This document shows positions 1 through 8,721 of a stretch of 33,255 nucleotides of DNA, piece after piece. The notes beneath the pieces are model-generated. The model did no database searches. It was not told the origin of the DNA and saw only the letters and a list, made by a program, of their open reading frames with translations. The position numbers and the translations under genes are program-made. Source of the DNA: Burkholderiaceae bacterium. Lineage in GTDB: Bacteria; Pseudomonadota; Gammaproteobacteria; Burkholderiales; Burkholderiaceae. The stretch lies in contig JASLEM010000219.1 of assembly GCA_030151165.1 (NCBI GenBank), positions 1 to 33,255 on the forward strand, written 5' to 3'. The stretch's first letter is position 1. Every line of letters starts with the position of its first letter.

Positions 1-663
1 GAAGTCGCGCATCATCTTCCCGTCGTTGTAGACCGCGATCGGCTGGCCGGCGAGGATGTCGCGCGTGAACGAGAAGTAAGCCATGTCGGGCCGGCCCCAG
101 GGCCCGTAGACCGTGAAGAAGCGCAGGCCCGTCGTCGGGATCCCGTACAGGTGGCTGTACGTGTGCGCCATCAGCTCGTTGGCCTTCTTCGTCGCGGCGT
201 AGAGGCTCACCGGATGGTCGACGCTGTCGCCTTCCGAGAACGGCATCTTGGCGTTGCCGCCGTAGACGCTGGAGCTGCTCGCGTACACGAGGTGCTCGAC
301 CGGATGATGCCGGCACGCCTCGAGCACGTTCAGGAAGCCGCGCAGGTTCGCCTCGCCGTACGCGAGCGGGTTGTCGATCGAGTAGCGCACGCCGGCCTGC
401 GCCGCGAGGTGCACGACGCGGTCGAAGCGCTCGCGCGCGAACAGCGCGTCGAGCGCGGCGCCGTCGGCGACGTCCATCGGCTCGAAGCGGAACGCCGCGG
501 CATGGGGATCCTTCGCGAGCTCGGTGAGCCGCGCGTGCTTCAGCGCCGGGTCGTAGTACGCGTTGAGGCTGTCGATGCCGACGACGGTGTCGCCGCGCGC
601 GAGCAGGCGCTGCGCGACATGCATGCCGATGAAGCCGGCCGCGCCGGTGATCAGGACTTTCAT
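1..663 (-). CDS. UDP-glucuronate 4-epimerase-like NAD-dependent epimerase (partial, C-terminus off the left edge)
   Basis: I translated this from the reverse strand; it starts at ATG 663 and is still open at base 1, giving 221 residues of a family that usually has about 335. It begins [13 protein letters not shown], the Rossmann GxxGxxG NAD site of extended short-chain dehydrogenases. Further on come the SSSSVYG segment and a YAATKK motif (catalytic Tyr and Lys). The segment [15 protein letters not shown] is typical of CapI/LspL-type UDP-glucuronate 4-epimerases, which interconvert UDP-GlcA and UDP-GalA in the cytoplasm. It lies 26 bp downstream of the nucleotide-sugar dehydrogenase, so it is probably in the same transcript. 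The sugar specificity is inferred from motif similarity and from two UDP-sugar dehydrogenases in the locus; other epimerase specificities remain possible. Confidence 0.88.
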   Translation of the reverse strand, partial: MKVLITGAAGFIGMHVAQRLLARGDTVVGIDSLNAYYDPALKHARLTELAKDPHAAAFRFEPMDVADGAALDALFARERFDRVVHLAAQAGVRYSIDNPLAYGEANLRGFLNVLEACRHHPVEHLVYASSSSVYGGNAKMPFSEGDSVDHPVSLYAATKKANELMAHTYSHLYGIPTTGLRFFTVYGPWGRPDMAYFSFTRDILAGQPIAVYNDGKMMRDF

Positions 664-689
664 CGCGCGTCCGGCCGCGGCGGCTCCGC

Positions 690-1970
690 TCAGAGCCGCC
701 AGACGCGCAGCCCGCGCGCGTTCAGTTCGGCCTCGGGGAACGCGGCCTTCACGTCGATGAAGCAGGCGCCGTCGGCCAGCTTCGCGACGACCTGGTCGAG
801 CGGCAGCGCCCGGTATTCGCGGTGCGCCACGGCGGCGACGATCGCGTCCGCACGCGGCAGGTCGTCCCACGCCGTCAGCTCGACGCCGTACTCGTGCACC
901 GCTTCCGCGCCGTCGGCCTGCGGGTCGTGCACGAACACCTCGACGCCGTAGGTCTTCAGCTCGTTGATGATGTCGACGACCTTGCTGTTGCGCAGGTCGG
1001 CGCAGTCTTCCTTGAACGTCAGGCCCAGCACGGTGACGCGCGCGCCCTTGATCGCGTTGCCGGCGGCGATCATCTGCTTGACGGTCTGCTCCGCGATGAA
1101 CTTGCCCATGCCGTCGTTGATGCGGCGGCCGGCCAGGATCACCTGCGGGTGGTAGCCGAGGGTCTCGGCCTTGTGCGTGAGGTAGTACGGATCGACGCCG
1201 ATGCAGTGGCCGCCGACCAGGCCCGGCTTGAACTTCAGGAAGTTCCACTTCGTGCCGGCGGCCTCGAGCACTTCGGAGGTGTCGATGCCGACCTTGTCGA
1301 AGATGATCGCGAGCTCGTTCATCAACGCGATGTTCAGGTCGCGCTGCGTGTTCTCGATGACCTTGCAGGCCTCGGCGGCCTTGATGCTGGAGCAGCGGTG
1401 CACGCCCGGCGCGACGATGCGTTCGTAGAGGGCCGCGACGCGCTCGAGGGTGTCGGGCGTGTCGCCCGCCACGACCTTGATCACGTTCGTCAGCATGTGC
1501 TCGCGGTCGCCCGGGTTGATGCGCTCGGGGCTGTAGCCGACGAAGAAGTCCGTCTTCCACCGCTTGCCCGACGTGCGCTCCAGCTCGGGGATGCAGACCT
1601 CCTCGGTCGCGCCCGGATAGACGGTCGATTCGTACACCACCGTCGCGCCCGCCTTCAGGTACGGCCCGATCGCGCGCGAGGCGCCGATCAACGGGCCGAA
1701 GTCGGGAATCTTTGCCTGGTCGACCGGCGTGGGCACGGCCACGATGATCACGTCGGCGTTGCGCAGGTCCTCGGCGTCCGAGGTGTATTCGGCGTAGGTG
1801 GCCAGCGCCATCTCGGCGTCCGGGATCTCGCGCGACGGATCGGTGCCCGCGCGGCACTTCGCGACCTTGTCGACCGCGATGTCGAACCCGATGGTGCGAC
1901 CCAGCTTGCCGAACTCCACCACGAGGGGAAGGCCGACATAACCGAGGCCGACGACTGCAACGACTGTCAT
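690..1970 (-). CDS. tviB: UDP-N-acetylglucosamine/galactosamine 6-dehydrogenase (TviB/WbpO-like)
   Basis: A 426-residue cytoplasmic enzyme of the UDP-glucose/GDP-mannose dehydrogenase superfamily, about full family length. The N-terminal NAD-binding motif GLGYVG is at residues 8-13. The catalytic cysteine is Cys256 in [12 protein letters not shown]; this form is typical of the TviB/WbpO/VipA branch that oxidises UDP-HexNAc to UDP-HexNAcA, whereas UDP-glucose dehydrogenases have GGSCFPKD. The C-terminal domain carries [15 protein letters not shown], conserved in the family. It lies between epsL (55 bp upstream) and the epimerase (26 bp downstream). It would supply an acidic amino sugar for the EPS. 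Whether the substrate is the gluco or galacto form cannot be read from sequence alone. Confidence 0.9.
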   Translation of the reverse strand: MTVVAVVGLGYVGLPLVVEFGKLGRTIGFDIAVDKVAKCRAGTDPSREIPDAEMALATYAEYTSDAEDLRNADVIIVAVPTPVDQAKIPDFGPLIGASRAIGPYLKAGATVVYESTVYPGATEEVCIPELERTSGKRWKTDFFVGYSPERINPGDREHMLTNVIKVVAGDTPDTLERVAALYERIVAPGVHRCSSIKAAEACKVIENTQRDLNIALMNELAIIFDKVGIDTSEVLEAAGTKWNFLKFKPGLVGGHCIGVDPYYLTHKAETLGYHPQVILAGRRINDGMGKFIAEQTVKQMIAAGNAIKGARVTVLGLTFKEDCADLRNSKVVDIINELKTYGVEVFVHDPQADGAEAVHEYGVELTAWDDLPRADAIVAAVAHREYRALPLDQVVAKLADGACFIDVKAAFPEAELNARGLRVWRL

Positions 1971-2025
1971 GTTCTTCTATTCGCGAAAGGAAACCGGTGA
2001 AACAGGGAAACGGCCCGCAGGCACA

Positions 2026-3243
2026 TCAGTCGAAGTTGACCGACGCCGCGCAGTCGGTGGTGTTGTTGGTGTAGCCGGGCGTCAGGCGCGCGGCCGACGC
2101 GTCGGCTCGGCGCACTTCGCGCGAGAAACCGCAGCTCAGGTCCGCGATCCGCGACACCTGGTAGCGCGCGCGCAGGCCAACCTGGGTTGTCCGGTTGTGG
2201 CCGTTCAGGCGCGCCGGCGTAGACGTCTCGCCCGCCGGCAGGATCGCATTCGAATAGTCCCGGTCGGTGTAGCGCGCGGACGCATCGAGCGAGATCCGCG
2301 AGCTCAGCTCGTAGCCGACTTCCAGGTGGGCGACGTTGTTGATCGACCGGCCGGAGATGTTGGTCGTGACGATACCGCCCTGCCCCGTGTCGGAGTTCGA
2401 ATCGCGGACGAGGCCCAGTTGCACGCGGAAGCGCGACGGCGGCGTCCACGTCCAATCCAGCGAGCCGTTGAAGTAGTTGTTGTCCGGCTGCTGGTCGCTG
2501 TGCTGGCTGGTGTAGCCGGCGGTCGCGTTCAACGACGTCGCCGCGCTGACCTGCCACTTCGTCGTCAGGTCGATCGAGCGCAGGCTGAACTGGCTTTTGC
2601 CGCCACCGACGTCGAAATGCGGGTACTCGCCGCGCACGTACTGACCGGTGACGCCGAACTGCAGATCGGGGCTGGTGGCGTAGCTGGTGCCGCCGTTCCA
2701 GGACCACTGGCGTTCCTCGTTGGCCTTGAACGTGGCTTCCGAGTAATCGCGGTGGTTGGCGTCGAAGCCGGTGAAGATCGTCCAGCGGCCGACGCCACCG
2801 AGCTGGGCACGCGCGAACACGTGGTTGTCCGACTGCATGTTCTTCGCATCCGACAGCGTCTCGCCGTCGAAGCCGTAGAAATAGTTGCGCCGGCGCGAAT
2901 CGGCGCCGAGCGCGCCGGAGAGGTCGCCGATCGTGCTCCAGTCGAACTCGCCCTTCGCGGCATAGCTCGTGCTGTTGCGCTCCTTGAATTCCTTGTAACG
3001 GTTCAGGTCGACCGCCGCCGTCGCCTGCACTCTCTCGCGACCCAACGTCTGGTCGACTGCGCCGCGCACTTCGGTGCCGGAAACCCAGTCGCCGCTCTGC
3101 TCATCCGCGGTGCGGTTGATGTTGCTCTGGTGCTGGATCGTCTCGGTCGCGCCGAAGGAGTACGGCTCGAGATCCGCACGGGCAACGCCCGCCAGCAGGC
3201 AGAGGCACAAGGGGGACAGGCGCAGGTAGGGCTTGGAATTCAT
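2026..3243 (-). CDS. epsL: EpsL-type exopolysaccharide outer-membrane beta-barrel protein
   Basis: A 405-residue protein with a signal peptide of about 23 residues (hydrophobic LCLCLLAG, then ARA before the mature DLEPYSFG). The rest is made of alternating-polarity strands with many aromatic residues (for example DWTWTPPSRFRVQLGLVRDS), ending in the terminal aromatic-acidic pair FD after a beta-strand, as outer-membrane barrels do. The early segment ETIQHQSNINRTAD matches the EpsL family found with exosortase-B/EpsE/EpsI polysaccharide loci, where it is thought to assist polymer passage at the outer membrane; its exact role is not established. ATG 3243 is the only good start in front of the signal peptide. 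It lies 34 bp after the WecG-type transferase and 55 bp before tviB. Confidence 0.85.
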   Translation of the reverse strand: MNSKPYLRLSPLCLCLLAGVARADLEPYSFGATETIQHQSNINRTADEQSGDWVSGTEVRGAVDQTLGRERVQATAAVDLNRYKEFKERNSTSYAAKGEFDWSTIGDLSGALGADSRRRNYFYGFDGETLSDAKNMQSDNHVFARAQLGGVGRWTIFTGFDANHRDYSEATFKANEERQWSWNGGTSYATSPDLQFGVTGQYVRGEYPHFDVGGGKSQFSLRSIDLTTKWQVSAATSLNATAGYTSQHSDQQPDNNYFNGSLDWTWTPPSRFRVQLGLVRDSNSDTGQGGIVTTNISGRSINNVAHLEVGYELSSRISLDASARYTDRDYSNAILPAGETSTPARLNGHNRTTQVGLRARYQVSRIADLSCGFSREVRRADASAARLTPGYTNNTTDCAASVNFD

Positions 3244-3277
3244 TGTGGTGTCGCCGGAAAAACGGGGAAGGGAAGGG

Positions 3278-4072
3278 TCAACGTCGCTGCGAGGCGGGCT
3301 GGCCGTCGAACGGATCCTTGTACCGACCGAGGCGGTCCATCAGCATCCACCAGACGAACTTCGAGCTGCGAACGTAGCGCATGAGATAGCGCCGCGGCTC
3401 GGTATAAACGCGATAGCTCCATTCGAGCCCGATGCGGCGCAGCCACACCGGCGCGCGCACCACCGCGCCGGCCTCGTAGTCGATCGTGGCGCCGACGCCC
3501 ATCATCACGCGGACGTTCGGCAGCCGCGCGCGCACGTTGGCCAGCCAGATCTCCTGCTTGGGCGCGCCCAGCCCGACCAGCAGCACGTTGGCGCCGCTGT
3601 CGTTGATCATCGCGATGGCTTCGTCGATCTCCTGGGGATCGTTGACGAAGTTCATCGACGGCCCGTGCGCCCCGACAACCATCCGGCGGCCCGCCTTGAG
3701 GTTCATCTTCTCGAGCGCGATCTGCGCCACGCCCGGCTTGGCGCCGAGCAGGAAGATGCGCACGTCCGGATTGCCGGCGTTGCGCGCGCAGAACGCCGGC
3801 ACGATGTCCGAGCCCGGCAGCCGGTTGACGACGCGCCGCCCGAGCAGCGACAGCAGCACGCGGACGTAGTGGCTGTCGACGGTGATGATGTCCGCCGACC
3901 GGTAGGCGCGGACGAAGTCGGAGCTGTGCTGCAGGTGGTACAGGTGGTCCGGGTTCACCGTGAAGACGACGCCGGCGTTGCCGTCCATCTCCCGCAGGAG
4001 CTCGTCCATCGAGAGATCGTCGGCCCAGACGTTCAGCAGCGGCTGGCGCGGCCACGGAGGGTTCACGCGCAT
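3278..4072 (-). CDS. WecG/TagA/CpsF family (GT26) glycosyltransferase
   Basis: A 264-residue protein of typical GT26 length. The family hallmark GLGAPKQE is at residues 167-174, preceded by the TVNPDHLY region (38-45) and an acidic SADIITVDS segment around residues 59-67, where the family carries its catalytic Asp. GT26 enzymes add a sugar (ManNAc, ManNAcA, glucose in CpsF-like members) to a lipid-linked acceptor at the inner face of the membrane, usually the second sugar of the repeat unit. It has a basic C-terminal tail that could help membrane attachment. It heads the wecG-epsL-tviB-epimerase run and follows a 223-bp gap after the acyltransferase, so it may have its own promoter. The donor sugar is unknown. 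Confidence 0.88.
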   Translation of the reverse strand: MRVNPPWPRQPLLNVWADDLSMDELLREMDGNAGVVFTVNPDHLYHLQHSSDFVRAYRSADIITVDSHYVRVLLSLLGRRVVNRLPGSDIVPAFCARNAGNPDVRIFLLGAKPGVAQIALEKMNLKAGRRMVVGAHGPSMNFVNDPQEIDEAIAMINDSGANVLLVGLGAPKQEIWLANVRARLPNVRVMMGVGATIDYEAGAVVRAPVWLRRIGLEWSYRVYTEPRRYLMRYVRSSKFVWWMLMDRLGRYKDPFDGQPASQRR

Positions 4073-4295
4073 GCGGACCCCGGTCGTGGCGGCGCCGCTC
4101 GGTGTGTCCGAGTGCGGCTACGTTGCACAGTGGTGTCGCCCATGTCCGCTCCCCTTCGATCGATTCGTCTTTGTTGCTGGCGCCGTCGATTTCGGGGGCA
4201 CGCCCATCATCGCACCGCGGATTTTGCCACGCCTGAACTGCGCCGACGGCCGCGCGCCACTGCCGAGCAGCCAATGGAGAAGTAATTCCGGAATG

Positions 4296-5285
4296 TCAGT
4301 GCGCGTCGGGCGACACGGCCGCCGGCCGAACCCCGGCAAGGCGCTTGCCGAGGTCGATGAAATACCGCTCGTAGTATTTCGTCGACAGGTGCGCCAGGCC
4401 GAAGGTGACCGCCATGAACAGCGGCCGCTTCAGGTATTTCACCATCGTGCTTCCCGACGCCAGCCAGGTCGCCGTGAGGCAGCCGTGCACCACGTACAGC
4501 GCGTACGAGATCAGCGCCAGGTAGCGAAGCACCCGGCTGTCGAGGACGCGCGACAGCCGCGCTTCCTGCGCGAGGTACAGCGTCGAGCCGACCATCGTGG
4601 CCGCGATGTAGGGACGCAAGAAATTCAGCGGGCCGCCGTCGGGGTGCGCGGAGAGCAGCAGCAGCGGGAAGAGCAGCCACGGAACGACCTGCGGAATGCC
4701 CTGCAGCCAGGCGCGCCGGTGTTCGTTGACCAGCGCGAGGGTGCAGCCGGCGAGGATCTCGTCGACGCGGAATTCCGTGTTGATCGCCATCGGCTTGCCG
4801 GTCCAGATCTTCAGGCCTGTGACCACGAGCGCCAGCAGCGGCAACAGGAACAATGCGCGCCGGCCCGAGGTCGCGACCAGCAATGCGACCGCGACATAGA
4901 ACTGCACCTCCACGCACAGGCTCCAGAAGTGCTGGGTGCCCAACGTGAGCCAGGCGTTGTCCTCGTTCACGTAGAACAGCAGGTGCGGCAGCCAGGCGCG
5001 CGCGTCGGCCTGCTCGAACGTCAGCGTCAGCGCGATCGCGAGCCACGCCAGCGGCACGATGCGCATGAAGCGGTGGATCAGGAACGAGCGGATCGTGTCG
5101 CCCTTCAGCAGCACCCGCGTGATGAGGAAGCCCGACAGCGTGAAGAAGATCGCCATGCCTTCGCCGGCCGTGGCGACGTTCAGCTGCAACACCTTGGGCC
5201 CCAGCGGAAACAGGTGGCCGAGCAGCACCAGCGCGATGCTGATGCCGCGCCAGCCGTCGAGCGCGGACAGCCGTGCGAGCTTCAC
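4296..5285 (-). CDS. Acyltransferase-3 family membrane protein (EPS O-acyltransferase)
   Basis: A 329-residue polytopic protein starting at GTG 5285. The frame is open further upstream, but that part overlaps the preceding glycosyltransferase. The GTG start gives the standard family N-terminus: LSALDGWRGISIALVLLGH, with the conserved Arg13 and His24 of the OafA/NodX acyltransferase-3 family, followed by several hydrophobic helices and a FFTLSGFLITRVLL segment. These proteins move acetyl or other short acyl groups onto cell-surface sugars. The start overlaps the stop of the upstream glycosyltransferase as GTGA (5282-5285), which suggests translational coupling. An O-acylated EPS is inferred; the acyl group is unknown. 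Confidence 0.85.
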   Translation of the reverse strand: MKLARLSALDGWRGISIALVLLGHLFPLGPKVLQLNVATAGEGMAIFFTLSGFLITRVLLKGDTIRSFLIHRFMRIVPLAWLAIALTLTFEQADARAWLPHLLFYVNEDNAWLTLGTQHFWSLCVEVQFYVAVALLVATSGRRALFLLPLLALVVTGLKIWTGKPMAINTEFRVDEILAGCTLALVNEHRRAWLQGIPQVVPWLLFPLLLLSAHPDGGPLNFLRPYIAATMVGSTLYLAQEARLSRVLDSRVLRYLALISYALYVVHGCLTATWLASGSTMVKYLKRPLFMAVTFGLAHLSTKYYERYFIDLGKRLAGVRPAAVSPDAH

Positions 5286-6529
5286 GGCGCCACCGCCGGC
5301 ACGACGGCGCGCGTCGACTGGGGCGTCACGACCGACTCGAAATGCTGGCGCAGCTTGGCAGCCTCCGTGTCGACGTCGTGCCGCTGCTCGACCCGCGCCC
5401 GCGCCGACAGACCCATGCGCGCGAGCCGGTCGGCGTCGGCGTCGAGGCAGTCGCGCATCGCGGCGGCGAGATCCTCGAGGCTGCCGGGCGGGACCAGCCA
5501 GCCGTCCGTGCCGTCGCGGACGAGCTCGGGGATGCCGGCGATGCGCGTCGAGATCACGGGCCGGCCGACGGCCATCGCCTCCATGATCACGACCGGCAGG
5601 CCTTCCGCGAAGCTGGGCAGCACGAGCGCGCGGGCCGCCAGCATCTCGGCGCGCACCGTGGCGCTGTCGATCCAGCCGGTGATGCGCACCCGGCTCGAGA
5701 GGTCGTGGCGGCGGATCGCGGCCTCGATGGCGTCGCGCATCTCGCCGTCGCCGGCGAGCACGAGCTCGAAGACGCGCCCTTCCCGCGCGAGCACGGCCGC
5801 CGCCTCGATCAGCAGCAGCTGACCCTTCTGCGCGCAGAGCCGGCCGACGTTGACGAAGCGCGGTGCCTGCTGCGAGACGATGCGCTCCGCGGCCTCGAAG
5901 AACGGCTTCTCGAGCGCGCAATGCACGACCTGCACCTTGCGCCATTGATCGGCGGGCAGCCAGCGCCACAGCTGGCTGCGCCCGTAGCTGCTGATCGCGA
6001 CGACGAATTCCGCGTGGCGGATCTTCGACGCGAGGTGCAGGAACTTCGGCTTGTCGAACTCTTCCGGCCCGTGCACCGTGAAGCTGTACGGCACGCCGGA
6101 CAGCAGGTGCGCGAGCATCGCGACCTCGGTCGAATTGGTGCCGAAGTGCGCGTGGACGTGGTCGATGCCGTCGCGCTCGAACCAGTCGGCCAGCGTGCAG
6201 GCCTCGACGAAATACATCAGGTGGTACGGCCACGAGCGCTCGGCCTGGCGCGACATCGCCAGCGCCGCCTTCAACGCCCGCAGCGCGCGGCCCGGATGCC
6301 GCAGCGAGCGGCCGATCGCCCGGGCGACCAGCGCCGGCAGGCTCTCGCGCAGCACGTGGTGCGTGCGCTCGCGCTCGGCGATGTCCTGCGCGTCCTTGAC
6401 GTCGGCGTCCCAGCCGCGCATCGCGTAGCGGTCGACCGCCACGCCCTGGCGCTCGAGCGCGAAGATCTCGCGCCGGATGAAGGTGTGGCTGACCTTCGGA
6501 TACTGGTTGACGACGTAGGCGACCTTCAA
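5282..6529 (-). CDS. GT4-family glycosyltransferase
   Basis: A 415-residue two-domain GT-B fold enzyme. The N-terminal half begins KVAYVVNQYPKVSHTFIRRE, the usual opening of this exopolysaccharide GT4 group, with HAHFG near 127 and VHGPEEF near 152-158. The C-terminal nucleotide-sugar domain has VNVGRLCAQKG (227-236) and the acidic pair E309-x7-E317 in FAEGLPVVIMEAMA. The start is TTG 6529: it preserves the conserved N-terminus, has an AGGAGG site just upstream (6534-6539), and overlaps the previous stop as TTGA. No ATG near it would keep the first beta-strand. It probably adds one sugar of the repeat unit from a nucleotide-sugar donor; the donor is not predictable. Confidence 0.9.
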   Translation of the reverse strand: MKVAYVVNQYPKVSHTFIRREIFALERQGVAVDRYAMRGWDADVKDAQDIAERERTHHVLRESLPALVARAIGRSLRHPGRALRALKAALAMSRQAERSWPYHLMYFVEACTLADWFERDGIDHVHAHFGTNSTEVAMLAHLLSGVPYSFTVHGPEEFDKPKFLHLASKIRHAEFVVAISSYGRSQLWRWLPADQWRKVQVVHCALEKPFFEAAERIVSQQAPRFVNVGRLCAQKGQLLLIEAAAVLAREGRVFELVLAGDGEMRDAIEAAIRRHDLSSRVRITGWIDSATVRAEMLAARALVLPSFAEGLPVVIMEAMAVGRPVISTRIAGIPELVRDGTDGWLVPPGSLEDLAAAMRDCLDADADRLARMGLSARARVEQRHDVDTEAAKLRQHFESVVTPQSTRAVVPAVAP

Positions 6530-7485
6530 GCGGCCTCCTCGCGGCGCAACGGCGCGGTGCTCGCGCCGCCGCCCCACAGCGCGGCGTTGCGCTCGTCGAT
6601 CTCCTGCGTCGCGCGCGCCTTGCCCACGATCAGCGAGCGCCGCTGCCACTGCCGCAGGAACTGGCGGAAGCTCTCGTCGCCGTAGCGCGGCGCGCGTTGC
6701 AGCGCGCTCTTGAGCCAGCCCCAGAACATCGCGATGCTGCCGAGCACGTAGGGCCGTTGCGTCATGCGCAGCAGCGCGCTGGCGAGCATGTAGAAGAAGC
6801 CCGTGCCCATGAAGTACTGGCCGAAGCCGTGGCGCATGCGGCCGGTGTAGACGCTCTGCTGGCTCGACCCCATGGGCCGCAGGTGCACGAAGCGCAGCTC
6901 GGGCTCGTCCCAGCTGCGCGCCATCCAGCCCTTGCGGCGGCATTCGTGGCAGTCGATGCCGTCCCACATCACCTGGCGCACGAAGCCGCCGATCTCCTGG
7001 AACGCCCGCACGCGGTAGAACTTGGTCATGCCCAGCGAGGTCTCGTCGCCGTGGCGCTCGGGGATCAGGCCGTCGCCCTCGACCACGTAGGCCTTGCCGC
7101 TGCACGTGGCCAGCCGCGGCTCGGCGCGCATGCGCTCCATCAGGATCTCGAAATAGCGCGGGGGCAGCCGCAGGTCGAGGTCGAGCTTGCAGACGTAGTC
7201 GAAATCGGTCGGCACGATGGTCTCGTAGCCGGCATAGAACGCGTCGATCACGCCGGGGCCGACGGCGCGGTGGCCGCGATCCTTGCGCGTGACGATGCGT
7301 ATCCACGAATGCTTCTGCGCGTACTCCGCGAGGATGGCCGGCGTCGCGTCGGACGAGCCGTCGTCGACGATCACCCAGAGCGCCGGCGTCACGCTCTGGG
7401 CGACGACGGTGTCCAGCGTCTCGCGCATGTAGTCGGCTTCGTTGCGACACGGCGAGATGAGCGCGTAGCGATCGTGAGGAGTCAT
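6526..7485 (-). CDS. GT2-family glycosyltransferase
   Basis: A 319-residue GT-A fold enzyme (numbering from ATG 7485). It has the nucleotide-binding segment VDDGSSD (40-46) and a DxD-like KLDLDL (metal-binding D102/D104). The C-terminal region has hydrophobic stretches (YFMGTGFFYMLASALL) that may associate with the membrane. An upstream in-frame ATG at 7512 would add nine residues. I prefer 7485 because a GGAAG sequence lies nine bases before it, and family members begin close to the ISPCRNEADYM strand. Its TGA overlaps the TTG start of the next glycosyltransferase. It lies 79 bp after the other GT2 gene. Confidence 0.88.
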   Translation of the reverse strand: MTPHDRYALISPCRNEADYMRETLDTVVAQSVTPALWVIVDDGSSDATPAILAEYAQKHSWIRIVTRKDRGHRAVGPGVIDAFYAGYETIVPTDFDYVCKLDLDLRLPPRYFEILMERMRAEPRLATCSGKAYVVEGDGLIPERHGDETSLGMTKFYRVRAFQEIGGFVRQVMWDGIDCHECRRKGWMARSWDEPELRFVHLRPMGSSQQSVYTGRMRHGFGQYFMGTGFFYMLASALLRMTQRPYVLGSIAMFWGWLKSALQRAPRYGDESFRQFLRQWQRRSLIVGKARATQEIDERNAALWGGGASTAPLRREEAA

Positions 7486-7564
7486 TGTGGGCGGCTTCCG
7501 GTGGAAAGGCATGCGCGAACCGCGCGCGAGATGAAGCGCGCGATCATCGCAGAGCGCGCGCGGC

Positions 7565-8584
7565 CTATTTGTATTCGATCAGGGTGCTGGCTTGACCACC
7601 CCATCTGCGACGCCAGAAAAGCAAGACGCCTGCCGCCTCGGGAAAACGGCCGGCAACCAGGAAGAAAGCGCGGCTCCAAGCGGCCTGCGCCTCCCGCGCC
7701 GCCCGCTGCGGACGCAGCGCCAGCCGCAGCATTTGCAAGGGATACAGCAAGATGAGCAGCAAACCCGACGGATGGACGGCCGCGGCGACCACGATCAGAA
7801 GCGGCAACGCGACGCCCCAGATCAGGGCGCGCCGCTCCTCCGCGACGTAATGGCGCTCCGGCGCGGCGCCGTGCAGCGCGGCGCCTTCCGCGAACGCGTG
7901 CCCCGCGCGCTTGCTGCGCTTCCACCATTGCGACCAGCGCGTCATCGCGGCGTCGTGCCAGGCCATGTCGCGATCGAGGCGCCAGATCTTCCAGCCCGCG
8001 GCGCGCAGGCGCACGCACAGCTCCGGCTCTTCGCCGGCGATGAGGCCGTCGCGGTAGCCGCCGACGCCCACGAGCGCGTCGACCCGCATCAGCGCGTCGC
8101 CGCCGCACGAGCGGACCTCGCCGGCGCCGGCGTTCCATTCGATCTCGCACTGGCGGTTGAAGGTCGAGGCGTCGGGGTAGCGCTCGCGGCGGCGCCCGCA
8201 GACGACGCCGATTTCCGGATGCGCGTCCAGCGTCGCCATCGCGGCATCGATCCAGCCGGCGATGACCTCGCAGTCGCCGTCGAAGAAGTGCACGCGCGCG
8301 GTGTCCGGCTCGAGTTCGAGCAGGCGGCGCCAGCCGCAGTTGCGCGCCCACGCCGCGGTGAACGGGCGGCGCATGTCCAGGCTGACGATGTCGGCGCCGA
8401 GGCCGCGCGCGAGGTCGACGGAGCCGTCGGTGGAGCCGGAGTCGACGTACACGATCCGGGCGCCGGTCGGCAGCAGCGACGTGAGGCAGCGCTCCAGCCG
8501 TGCGCCTTCGTTGCGGCCGATCACGACGATGCCGAGCCGCGCACCCGCCGCGACGGGCCTGTTTCTTGCAATCTCGGGCATCAT
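7565..8584 (-). CDS. GT2-family glycosyltransferase with C-terminal membrane segment
   Basis: A 339-residue protein starting at ATG 8584 (a second ATG follows directly). An upstream open frame to 8719 runs into the divergent control region with no family similarity. The GT-A motifs are IGRNEGARL near 22-30, VDSGSTDGS at 47-55 and the DxD-like FDGDCEV (D102, D104); AGEEPEL further on matches the acceptor/base region. A hydrophobic segment (ALPLLIVVAAAVHPSGLLLILL) lies in the C-terminal third. It is the first gene of the leftward block, and diverges from the GT4 gene at 8722 across about 137 bp. It probably contributes one linkage of the repeat unit. Confidence 0.88.
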   Translation of the reverse strand: MMPEIARNRPVAAGARLGIVVIGRNEGARLERCLTSLLPTGARIVYVDSGSTDGSVDLARGLGADIVSLDMRRPFTAAWARNCGWRRLLELEPDTARVHFFDGDCEVIAGWIDAAMATLDAHPEIGVVCGRRRERYPDASTFNRQCEIEWNAGAGEVRSCGGDALMRVDALVGVGGYRDGLIAGEEPELCVRLRAAGWKIWRLDRDMAWHDAAMTRWSQWWKRSKRAGHAFAEGAALHGAAPERHYVAEERRALIWGVALPLLIVVAAAVHPSGLLLILLYPLQMLRLALRPQRAAREAQAAWSRAFFLVAGRFPEAAGVLLFWRRRWGGQASTLIEYK

Positions 8585-8721
8585 AGAATCCGTCGCCTTG
8601 GCGCTCGTTGCCTTAAATTCTCGCAGATTTTTCACTGCATTCCGGCACGGCCGGCGCCGACGGCGTGGCGCCCCGCCGCCGAACCCGCCTCGGTCGATCG
8701 GTGACAACCGGGCAAGCAAAC
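8585..8721. promoter_or_regulatory. Divergent intergenic region between two glycosyltransferase genes
   Basis: This 137-bp gap is the only place where both the leftward GT/acyltransferase block and the rightward GT/polymerase/flippase block could start, so it must hold at least one promoter unless the blocks are read through from elsewhere. An AT-rich patch at about 8608-8636 contrasts with the GC-rich surroundings. I could not pick a convincing -35/-10 pair in either direction, nor a GG-N10-GC sigma-54 pattern. Confidence 0.4.

Noticed and set aside
822..2000. Long open frame on the plus strand opposite tviB
   Set aside because: It is antisense to a clear nucleotide-sugar dehydrogenase; its product is rich in Arg, Asp, Val and Ala, as expected for a GC-rich shadow frame. 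The same holds for the other long antisense frames, for example opposite epsF and epsG.
2026..3243. EpsL or the lipoprotein as an exosortase substrate
   Set aside because: Neither C-terminus has a hydrophobic helix plus basic tail; EpsL ends in a beta-barrel strand and the lipoprotein ends in WWTGC.
7486..7512. Longer start for the GT2 glycosyltransferase
   Set aside because: It adds nine residues with no family match and has no ribosome site; ATG 7485 has GGAAG at a good distance.
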